A DNA stretch of 64,000 nt, taken from NCBI GenBank assembly GCA_015075545.1, contig JABTUC010000004.1, positions 310,001 through 374,000 of the forward strand, in the 5' to 3' direction. The stretch comes from Ideonella sp. (GTDB lineage Bacteria > Pseudomonadota > Gammaproteobacteria > Burkholderiales > Burkholderiaceae_C). Under the pieces are notes generated by a model that was given only the letters and a program-made list of their open reading frames with translations, had not been told where the DNA came from and did not search any database. The position numbers and the translations under genes are program-made. Positions 38,467 to 45,163 of the stretch are shown here, piece by piece; position 1 is the first letter of the stretch; each line of letters begins with the position of its first letter.

Positions 38467-39801
38467 TCAGGCTCGACCCCGGGCGGCCAATGTGCTCGAC
38501 TTGGCGCGATCCGACAAGCCCAGCAGAAGATAGCAGGCGCCGCCGACCACGAATGCCGCGATCGCGGTGGAGAGTTGCGGCGCGTAGTGCTCGACGATGA
38601 ACGCGGCCACCGATCCGACGGCCCATGCGACGAACGCCTTGGGCCGCCAGTCGACCTCGATCTCGGCGCTCGGCCGCAGGTAAAACAGATCGACGATGAT
38701 CACCGCGCCGATCGGTGGCACCAAGATACCCAGCAGCGACAGCCACGGGATGAACAACGCCCACACGTTGGCCGCGGCGACCACGATACCCACCACCGCC
38801 AGCAGCACGGCAAACAGGCGCATCTTGCTCTTGGCGATGCGCGACCAACCGACGGCAGCGTTATACAGGCAGTGCGCGCACACCGAACCCAGGTTCAGAA
38901 ACAGGAACACGAACGCGATCACCGACAGCCAGGTCTGCTTTTGCGCCAGCATGTAGCCGAACATGTTGTCCAGTCCGAACGGCTGCGGGTCAGGCACCGC
39001 CAGCGCCGCTGTCATCAGGCCGCCCACCAGCATGGCCACCATGTTGGCGAACGGGAACGCGCAGAAGGTGGCGATCAGTGAACTGCGCGTGGTGGCAGCC
39101 CAACGGTTGAAGTCCGCCGTCACGGTGCCGGCATCGATGAACAGGGCGAGCACGATCGTCAGGCCGATGCCGAATGCCATTGGCATCTCGGGCTTGGTGC
39201 CGGCGTAAGCCGCCACCTTGTCCCAACCCACGCTATTGACCGAGTCGAATGCGACCCAGAGGCCCAGAATCACGAACAAGGGCACCGACGCGACGCCGAT
39301 CCAATGCAGGCCGCGCACGCCAACGAAGGTAATCCCGAGGTAGAGCACACCGGCGATCACCGTCATCACCAAATAGTCGAACTGGAATGCCGTGTGGATC
39401 AGGTTGCCGGTGATACCCGTCTGCACGGCATACCAGCCGAGCAACAGGGTCGACAGCAGGCTCGATGCCAGCACATAGCCCTTCTTGCCGAACACCACGC
39501 TGGCGAGCAGCGCGAAATTGAAACCTCGCGCAGTGCCCAGCACACCCAGCGCGCCGACGTAGGCGAACATCAGCAGGTTGCCGATCAGCATGGCCCAGAA
39601 GGCGCGGCTGAATCCCATGCCGGCCACCAGGATCGAGCCCGTCATCGCTCCGGTGATGATCATCGGGAAGCCGATCCACACCATCGACACCGAGAACGTG
39701 CTGCGGCGCGCGTGCGCCGGCACCGACTTGTGCTCGTACTCGTCGCCGAGCACGTGCTCCAGCTCGTCCAGTGCATGCTCCCGTGTCGATTCGACGCTCA
39801 T
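38467..39801 (-). CDS. NCS1 family permease (cytosine/purine permease-like)
   Basis: A 444-residue inner-membrane transporter with about twelve hydrophobic helices, of the NCS1 nucleobase/cytosine permease family (CodB-like). Family-like parts are SVSMVWIGFPMIITGAMTGS near residue 38, FGKKGYVLASSLLSTLLLGWYAVQTG and IDAGTVTADFNRWAATTRSS. ATG 39801 was chosen; the longer frame reaches into the leader. It is probably driven from a promoter in the 370-bp spacer towards copZ, through an attenuator-like leader. The transported compound may be cytosine, another nucleobase or a different small nitrogen compound, since no cytosine deaminase gene is adjacent. Confidence 0.85.
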   Translation of the reverse strand: MSVESTREHALDELEHVLGDEYEHKSVPAHARRSTFSVSMVWIGFPMIITGAMTGSILVAGMGFSRAFWAMLIGNLLMFAYVGALGVLGTARGFNFALLASVVFGKKGYVLASSLLSTLLLGWYAVQTGITGNLIHTAFQFDYLVMTVIAGVLYLGITFVGVRGLHWIGVASVPLFVILGLWVAFDSVNSVGWDKVAAYAGTKPEMPMAFGIGLTIVLALFIDAGTVTADFNRWAATTRSSLIATFCAFPFANMVAMLVGGLMTAALAVPDPQPFGLDNMFGYMLAQKQTWLSVIAFVFLFLNLGSVCAHCLYNAAVGWSRIAKSKMRLFAVLLAVVGIVVAAANVWALFIPWLSLLGILVPPIGAVIIVDLFYLRPSAEIEVDWRPKAFVAWAVGSVAAFIVEHYAPQLSTAIAAFVVGGACYLLLGLSDRAKSSTLAARGRA

Positions 39802-39898
39802 GGATCCGCTCCTGTGATGTGACCGGAAAGCAGGCAACACCCGTCCCTCGGAGTCGACGCACCCGATCGAAAAAAGAAAACCTAGGAATGACAGACGC

Positions 39899-39977
39899 AA
39901 AAAAAGCCCGAGCCGGAATCAACCGGCTTCAGGCTTTCTTGCCTGAGCGCCCGACTGGCAGCGTTGGCAGTGGGCGC
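39899..39977 (-). promoter_or_regulatory. Candidate attenuator/riboswitch-like leader of the NCS1 permease operon
   Basis: Read on the minus strand, three adjacent hairpins precede the permease start by about 100 bases. First is GCGCCC-ACTG pairing with CAGT-c-GGGCGC around an ACGC loop (39977 to 39947). Next, immediately abutting, is TCAGGC-aagaaa-GCCTGA (39946 to 39929). Last is a terminator stem AAGCC..AGCCGG pairing with CCGGCT..GGCTT (39936 to 39904), followed by seven T. The second and third hairpins share GCCTGA/AAGCC bases and cannot form together, the layout of a terminator/anti-terminator switch. The nearby TATAGATTAT could contain the -10. No known riboswitch class is recognised. 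Confidence 0.5.
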
Positions 39978-40111
39978 ACGGACTTCGAGGACCAAAAATA
40001 ATCTATATCAAGAGCTTCGCACTCCGATATGAGTGTTTACCCAAACCCCGGCGTGATGCAGGCTCGCCAACTCCCCGGCTAGACCCATGCGTCGACCGGC
40101 GCCAGTGGGGC

Positions 40112-40142
40112 TTGACCTTCCCACGGTGGAAAGGTCGATAGT
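40112..40142 (+). promoter_or_regulatory. CueR/MerR-type promoter-operator of the copper chaperone gene
   Basis: TTGACC (40112-40117), a 19-bp spacer and GATAGT (40137-40142). The spacer is covered by a dyad GACCTTCC...GGAAAGGTC (40114-40136). Over-long 19-bp spacing with a dyad between -35 and -10 is diagnostic of MerR-family activators, and the ACCTTCC/GGAAGGT arms match CueR. The transcript would start about 25 bases before the copZ ATG. Confidence 0.85.
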
Positions 40143-40173
40143 TGCGCCATCGAAAAGCGAAAGGAGCCTCCCG

Positions 40174-40431
40174 ATGCTCGCCTACCGAGTCGAAGACATG
40201 ACCTGCGGCCACTGCGCCAGCACCATCACGCGCGCGGTGCGCGACGTCGACGCCGGCGCCAAGGTCGAAGTCGACATCGCAGCGCACCTCGTGCGCATCC
40301 AACCCGCCAGCGCCGACGCGGCCGAGTTCAGCCAGGCGATCACGGAAGCCGGCTACACCCCGGTGCAGCTCGAGTCGACGCCCGCGCCCGCGAAGGCGCC
40401 GCAGGCCGGCGGCTGCGGCTGCAGCAGTTGA
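40174..40431 (+). CDS. copZ: CopZ-like copper chaperone (HMA domain) with Cys-rich tail
   Basis: An 85-residue cytosolic heavy-metal-associated protein. The Cu(I)-binding motif MTCGHC is at residues 9-14, in a normal ferredoxin-like HMA domain. After about residue 65 there is a short Pro/Ala linker and a C-terminal GGCGCSS with two further Cys, a likely extra metal site. ATG 40174 lies after an AAGGAG Shine-Dalgarno (40161-40166). The promoter has the CueR architecture, so the gene is expected to be induced by copper and to deliver Cu(I) to the CopA ATPase encoded at 52.4 kb. Confidence 0.9.
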   Translation: MLAYRVEDMTCGHCASTITRAVRDVDAGAKVEVDIAAHLVRIQPASADAAEFSQAITEAGYTPVQLESTPAPAKAPQAGGCGCSS

Positions 40432-40450
40432 GCCGCGCGGGCGAGGCCCG

Positions 40451-42313
40451 CTAGCGCAGCCCGAGCTTGAAGGCGATCATCGCGCGCAGCCTGCCCGGCA
40501 CCACCGGCTTGACCAGCAGGTGGAAGTCGTGCTCGCCGGCCTCGCGCTCGTGGCTCGACAACACGCTGCCGGTCACCACGATGGCCGGGATCGGCCGGTC
40601 CGCCATCTCGCGCAGCGCGCGGATCGCCTCAATGCCCGTGTGGCCCGACTCGAGCCGGTAGTCGGCAATGATCAGGTCGGGCTGCAGCATCGACGGCTCG
40701 GCCGCCTGCGCCCACTGCCGGCACGCCTGCAGGCTGTCGAAGGCGATCACGCTGGCCCCCCAGCTCTCGAGCAGCACCTCGAGCCCGCTCTTTACCGCCG
40801 GATCGTCCTCGATCATCACCACCAGGCGTCGTTCGAGCGTCAGGCCTGGGGGCGCGCTCGAACGCGGCTGCGGCTCGGCCGCCGGCCGCGCACGGCCCTG
40901 CGGCAGCTCCAGCGTGAACACCGTGCCGTGGCCCGAGCGCGAGCGCAGCGACAGCGGTGCATTCATCAAGGCCGACAGCCGACGCACGATCGACAGCCCG
41001 AGCCCGAGGCCCTTGCGCTGCTGCGCATCGGCGGCGACGCCGGCGTCGCGCAACTGCACGAACTCGTCGAACACGCGCTCGCGATCGGCCTCGCGGATGC
41101 CGACGCCGCTGTCCCACACCTGCAGCAGCAGCTTCGACCCGCGCGTGCGCGCACACACCAGCACGCCGCCGTCGTTGGTGTAGCGGATCGCGTTGGCGGT
41201 GAGGTTGCGCGCGATGCGCTCGACCAGCAGAGGGTCGGCGTGGGCATGGCGGTGGCCGCCGCGCACCTTCAACTGCAGGCCCTTCTCGAAGGCGATCGGC
41301 TCGAAATGCAGCTTGATCTTGCGAAACACCTCGTCGAGCGCGAAGTCGGCGGGCCTCGCCTCGACGCCGCCGCTGTCGATCTTGGTGATGTCGAGCAGCT
41401 CGGAGAACAGGCCATCGAGCGCGTCGACGCTGGCGTTGATGCTGTTGATCAACTGCGTGGTCTCGTCGTCGCGCTTGCTCTTCTGGCGCAGCGCCTCGGC
41501 GAACAGGCCCAGTGCGTGCAGCGGCTGGCGCAAGTCGTGGCTGGCGGCGGCGAAGAACTGGGTCTTCGCGCGGTTGGCCAGCTCGGCCTCGCGGCGCGCC
41601 GCCTCGGCCACCGCGGTCTCGGCGCGCAACTGCGCCGCCAGCCGCTGCGCGCGCGCCTTCAACTCCACCAGTTCGCCGAAGCTGTCGCGGTAGTTGCGCC
41701 CGAGCCGCACCGTCATCGCCAGGATCAGCACTGCCACCGCGGCGAGGCCGTGGCTCCCAGGGCCGCCGACCAGCCACACCTTGGCGATGGTCGGCACGAG
41801 GCTGAGCCCGATGTAGGCGAAGAAGATCGTGCGCTGCCAGCCCAACAGCGGCGTCGAGCCGACGCAGAAGGCGTAGATCACCAGCACCATCGCCAACTGG
41901 TGCAGCGGTTCGCCGCGGCCGTAGAAGAGCCACGCCGCCGCGCCCCACAACGCACCCGAGGCGAGCGTGCCGGCGTTCCATGCGCGCAGCCAGACGAGGC
42001 TGACCGCATCGTCGCTCGGCGCGGCGCGCCGGTACGACCACGCCGTCCACGCGCGCCCGGCGATCACCAGCACGAACAACGCGGCCCAGCCGCCGAGCAG
42101 CGCCGTGGCGACGCTGCCGTGGAACAGCACGACGAACATCACCGCCGCCAGCGTGTAGCTCAGGTTGCTGGTGGTGGCGTACGAATACAGCGCGTGCACG
42201 CGGTCGGTCAGCGCGCCGGGTGCGGCCAGCGCCGCGGCCAGCGGGCCCGCCGCGTCGGTGCTCGGCGTTGCCGCGGGCAAGGCCGCAGCAGCGCGGTCGG
42301 CGGGCGCAGCCAT
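40451..42313 (-). CDS. Hybrid sensor histidine kinase with C-terminal receiver
   Basis: A 620-residue membrane-anchored two-component kinase. About six hydrophobic helices occupy residues 45-205, with no large periplasmic domain, then a short coiled coil, the dimerisation/phosphorylation box AASHDLRQPLHALGLF (His near 258), and an ATPase domain with NLTANAIRY, VWDSGVGI and GLGLGLSIVRRL. The C-terminal receiver (about 495-615) has EDDPAV, the phospho-acceptor in IIADYRL near 549 and the conserved Lys in LVKPV. The LuxR-type response regulator gene ends 8 bases upstream on the same strand, so they form a pair. The signal is unknown. Confidence 0.9.
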   Translation of the reverse strand: MAAPADRAAAALPAATPSTDAAGPLAAALAAPGALTDRVHALYSYATTSNLSYTLAAVMFVVLFHGSVATALLGGWAALFVLVIAGRAWTAWSYRRAAPSDDAVSLVWLRAWNAGTLASGALWGAAAWLFYGRGEPLHQLAMVLVIYAFCVGSTPLLGWQRTIFFAYIGLSLVPTIAKVWLVGGPGSHGLAAVAVLILAMTVRLGRNYRDSFGELVELKARAQRLAAQLRAETAVAEAARREAELANRAKTQFFAAASHDLRQPLHALGLFAEALRQKSKRDDETTQLINSINASVDALDGLFSELLDITKIDSGGVEARPADFALDEVFRKIKLHFEPIAFEKGLQLKVRGGHRHAHADPLLVERIARNLTANAIRYTNDGGVLVCARTRGSKLLLQVWDSGVGIREADRERVFDEFVQLRDAGVAADAQQRKGLGLGLSIVRRLSALMNAPLSLRSRSGHGTVFTLELPQGRARPAAEPQPRSSAPPGLTLERRLVVMIEDDPAVKSGLEVLLESWGASVIAFDSLQACRQWAQAAEPSMLQPDLIIADYRLESGHTGIEAIRALREMADRPIPAIVVTGSVLSSHEREAGEHDFHLLVKPVVPGRLRAMIAFKLGLR

Positions 42314-42321
42314 CGCCGTGG

Positions 42322-43059
42322 CTAACGCTGCGACGTGCTGCGCCAGGCGGCCAGGCCCGGGTTGGCCTGCGTCATCTGGCTCACCGCCAGCACCGCCTGC
42401 GTGCGCGAGCTGACTCCCAGTGCGCGCAGCACGGCGGCCACGTGGTCCTTGACGGTCTCGACCGACAGCGACAGCTCGCGCGCGATCAGCTTGTTGGGCA
42501 TGCCCTTGAGCAGCAGCGCCAGCACCTCGGCCTGGCGCGGCGTGAGACCGAGCGATTCGAAGCTGCGCACCTTCTGCGTGGGCTCGGGCGCCGGCAGCGG
42601 CTGATCCGGCGGGCTCGGCCGCATCACCGCCGGCACGGTGTCGCCGCCCGGCGGCGGCGCGGGCAGCCCGAGCATGATCGGCGGGATGTAGACGCCGCCG
42701 GACATCACCATGCGCAGCGCCTCGAACAGGTCGCGGTTCGAGGCGCGCTTGGGCACGAAACCCATCGCCCCCATGTCGATGGCGCGGATCACATCGGCCT
42801 GGCGCTCGGTGGCCGACACCACCACCACCGGCAGCGCCGGGTACTGCGCACGCACCTCGGCCAGCAGCGCGAAACCGTCTTCGGCGCCGAGGCCGAGATC
42901 CATCAGCGCGAGGTCGAAGCCGGCGTCGCGCTGCAGTGCCGCGCGCGCCTCCTCGGCAGTGGCCACGCCGAACACGCTGACGTCGTCGCCCAGGCCCTGG
43001 ATCACCGCCTGCAGCGCGCTGAGGATCAGCGGATGGTCATCGACCAGCAGCACCTTCAT
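42322..43059 (-). CDS. LuxR/NarL-type response regulator
   Basis: A 245-residue regulator. The N-terminal receiver has VDDHPL, the phospho-acceptor Asp in LALMDLGLG near residue 54 and the Lys in GFVPKRAS. A Pro-rich linker of about 40 residues (PAPPPGGD to PEPTQK) leads to a LuxR-type helix-turn-helix (LTPRQAEVLALLLKGMPNKLIARELSLSVETVKDH, about 170-205). It is co-transcribed with the hybrid kinase 8 bases downstream. Targets are unknown. Confidence 0.9.
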   Translation of the reverse strand: MKVLLVDDHPLILSALQAVIQGLGDDVSVFGVATAEEARAALQRDAGFDLALMDLGLGAEDGFALLAEVRAQYPALPVVVVSATERQADVIRAIDMGAMGFVPKRASNRDLFEALRMVMSGGVYIPPIMLGLPAPPPGGDTVPAVMRPSPPDQPLPAPEPTQKVRSFESLGLTPRQAEVLALLLKGMPNKLIARELSLSVETVKDHVAAVLRALGVSSRTQAVLAVSQMTQANPGLAAWRSTSQR

Positions 43060-43140
43060 CGGTCATCTCGCATGTCAGGATGCTATCCGCAAGGCGACGC
43101 TGAGGCCAAGCGCGATCCTCGAGCACGCTACCGGTCGAAC

Positions 43141-43250
43141 CCAGCGAACACCGCGGAACCGGCTTTGCCGGTCCGCTGGTGGTGCCCCCCTCGAGGGGGT
43201 GAGCGGGACGGCGACAGTCCGGTGGACTGTCGCCCGCCAGCGAACGCCGC
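43141..43250. repeat. Palindromic repeat unit flanked by 14-base direct repeats
   Basis: Non-coding unit between the response regulator and the MaoC gene, both on the minus strand. It contains ACCGGCtttGCCGGT (43158-43172), a CCCCC-TCGA-GGGGG palindrome (around 43186-43199) and a perfect 10-bp hairpin GCGACAGTCC-ggt-GGACTGTCGC (43211-43233). The unit is bracketed by CCAGCGAAC(A/G)CCGC at 43141-43154 and 43237-43250, which may be a duplicated target. The first two modules also occur at 31100-31145. Confidence 0.8.
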
Positions 43251-43270
43251 AAGGCCGCATCGGGGGTGGG

Positions 43271-43723
43271 TCATAGATATCGGCGCGCGACGCTCTCGGC
43301 CACGCAGACCGGCTTGTCGCTGCCTTCGCGCTCCATCGTCACCTCGGTCACCAGTTGCGCACCGCCGTCGAGCGGCTCGTAGGCCAGCAGCTTCAAGCGC
43401 GCGCGGATGCGGCTGCCCGAAGGCACCGGCGCGGGAAAACGCACGCGGTTGAGCCCGTAGTTGACGCTCATGCGCACGTCGGCGATCTCGAAGGCCGATG
43501 CCGCCAGCCTGGGCAGCAGCGACAAGGTGAGGAAGCCGTGCGCCACCGTGGTGCCGAACGGGCCCGCGGCCGCGCGCTCGCGGTCGACGTGGATCCACTG
43601 GTGGTCGCCGGTGGCCTCGGCGAACTTGTCGATCATCGGCTGATCGACGACGACCCACTCGCCGACGGCCAGCTCCTGGCCCACGCGATCGCGCAGGCTG
43701 GCCAGATGGTCGATGCGGATCAT
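43271..43723 (-). CDS. MaoC-like hot-dog-fold dehydratase
   Basis: A 150-residue single-hot-dog MaoC/R-hydratase family protein, expected to hydrate enoyl-CoA or act on related acyl thioesters. The hydratase signature is clear: FAEATGDHQWIHVD with catalytic Asp and His, then GPFGTTVAHGFLTLSLLP. The start (43723) overlaps the end of the ParA-like gene by four bases, implying translational coupling of two functionally unrelated proteins. The exact substrate chain length is unknown. Confidence 0.9.
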   Translation of the reverse strand: MIRIDHLASLRDRVGQELAVGEWVVVDQPMIDKFAEATGDHQWIHVDRERAAAGPFGTTVAHGFLTLSLLPRLAASAFEIADVRMSVNYGLNRVRFPAPVPSGSRIRARLKLLAYEPLDGGAQLVTEVTMEREGSDKPVCVAESVARRYL

Positions 43724-44340
43724 GCCCCGTTCAGCCACTTCACCAGCGGCTGCCATTGCTCGAGGTCGCGCTCGACGCGGCTGGGCGTCACGTCCCACAG
43801 CGTGAGGCCGCGCGCGGCCACGTGCACGTAGTTCTGCGTGTCGCGCAGGTAGCCCAGCACCGGCAGCTTCAGCGTCGCCACGAACTGGTGAAGCTGGTCG
43901 TTCGAGATGGTGTGCTCCTTGACGCGCATGCCCAGCAGCGCCAGTGCGACGTCGCCGCCGCGCCGGTGCGCGCGCAGTTCGGCGACGAAGGCGTGCGTGG
44001 CCTGGATGTCGAACAGGCTCGGCTGCAACGGGATCAGCACGCGATCGGCGATGCGCATCACCGCGTCGAGCTTCTTGTCGTGCAGGCCCGCCGGCGTGTC
44101 GAGCACCACGTGCGTCACGCCCTTGGGCACCTTGAGCGTCGACTCGCCGATCACGTCCCAGCCCTGGATGCGCGGCGCCGCCGCGGGGCGCAGCGCCAGC
44201 CACTGGCGCGACGACTGCTGGCGGTCGACGTCGCCCAGCATCACGGCATGGCCCTGGCGCGCGAACAGTCCGGCGATGTTGGTGGCCAACGTGCTCTTGC
44301 CGACCCCGCCCTTGGGGTTGGCGACGACGATCACCGGCAT
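43720..44340 (-). CDS. ParA-like P-loop ATPase (orphan)
   Basis: A 206-residue MinD/ParA-family ATPase. The deviant Walker A is NPKGGVGKSTLATNI at residues 8-22, with both signature lysines, and the switch/Walker B region reads HVVLDTPAGL near residue 90. No ParB, parS-like repeat or plasmid gene is nearby, so this is a chromosomal orphan that may position some other cargo. The start is ATG 44340 after GGAGGG. It is convergent or divergent with no obvious partner except the overlapping MaoC gene. Confidence 0.87.
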   Translation of the reverse strand: MPVIVVANPKGGVGKSTLATNIAGLFARQGHAVMLGDVDRQQSSRQWLALRPAAAPRIQGWDVIGESTLKVPKGVTHVVLDTPAGLHDKKLDAVMRIADRVLIPLQPSLFDIQATHAFVAELRAHRRGGDVALALLGMRVKEHTISNDQLHQFVATLKLPVLGYLRDTQNYVHVAARGLTLWDVTPSRVERDLEQWQPLVKWLNGA

Positions 44341-44466
44341 GCATCCCTCCTCGCAAGAAACGCCGTCTCGCCGCGCCTTCGGCGGCCTTGTGGCGGCAAT
44401 GGTAGCCGCGCGCTGCCCGCCGCCGGCACCGGGCAAACCACGGCACCATCGTGCACACTGGCGCCG

Positions 44467-45123
44467 ATGCCCGACGTCCTGCTGCTGCTCGCGCACCCCG
44501 ATCTGGCGCACTCGCGCGTGCACGCGGCGCTGCGGCAGGGCCTGCGGCGCGAAGGTGCCGATGCGCGCTGGGAGCTGCGCGACCTGTACGCGTTGTATCC
44601 CGACTACGACATCGACGTCGCCGCCGAACAGGCCGCGCTGCTGCGCGCGCGGCTGGTGGTGTGGCTGCATCCGCTGCACTGGTACGGCATGCCCGCGCTG
44701 CTCAAGCTGTGGCTCGACGAAGTGTTCGCCTACGGCTGGGCCTACGGGCCGGGCGGCACGCAGCTCGCCGGCAAGGACCTGTGGCTCGTGGTGTCCACTG
44801 GCGGTACCGAACGCTCCTATCGGCCCGACGGCCACAACCGCTTCTTCATCGACGCCTTCTGGCCACCGTATGAGCAGACCGCGCAACTGGCGGGCATGCG
44901 CTTCCTGCCGCCGCTGGTGCTGCACGGCGCGCACCAGGCCACGCGCGCCGAGATCGCCGCGCACGTCGAGACGCTGATCGATCACCTGCGGCGCTGGCCC
45001 GACTGGCCCGAGATCGCCGACCTGATGCCGTGCATCCAGGGCGAGGCGCCCGCCGGCGAGCGCCCGCCGGTCGTCGATGCGGGCGACGCCGCCGACCGAT
45101 CGCCGGCGGCCACTGCCCGATGA
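44467..45123 (+). CDS. KefF/KefG-like NAD(P)H-dependent flavin oxidoreductase
   Basis: A 218-residue flavodoxin-like quinone reductase of the NQO/KefF family, the ancillary cytosolic subunit of Kef potassium efflux systems. Visible are LLLLAHPDLAHSRVHAAL at the FMN-binding start, WLHPLHWYGMPALLKLWLDEVF and the loop VVSTGGTERSY. The C-terminal 30 residues are Pro/Ala rich. The stop lies 40 bases before the KefC-type antiporter gene, which supports the ancillary role. Confidence 0.88.
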   Translation: MPDVLLLLAHPDLAHSRVHAALRQGLRREGADARWELRDLYALYPDYDIDVAAEQAALLRARLVVWLHPLHWYGMPALLKLWLDEVFAYGWAYGPGGTQLAGKDLWLVVSTGGTERSYRPDGHNRFFIDAFWPPYEQTAQLAGMRFLPPLVLHGAHQATRAEIAAHVETLIDHLRRWPDWPEIADLMPCIQGEAPAGERPPVVDAGDAADRSPAATAR

Positions 45124-45163
45124 CCAACCACCCGCTGGCGAGTCGCACGCGAGGGAGCCGCGC

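Noticed and set aside
39941-39977. Guanidine-II (mini-ykkC) riboswitch before the permease
   Set aside because: That class has two similar hairpins with ACGR loops. Here only one hairpin has an ACGC loop and the second loop is AAGAAA, so the class is not supported.
40036-40080. Sigma-54 promoter before the NCS1 permease
   Set aside because: A TTGGC and a downstream TGC are present on the minus strand but the GG-GC spacing is too short for the -24/-12 rule.
43720-44340. ParA-like gene as evidence for an integrated plasmid
   Set aside because: No parB, replication, mobilisation or integrase gene is nearby and the flanking genes look chromosomal with the same codon bias.
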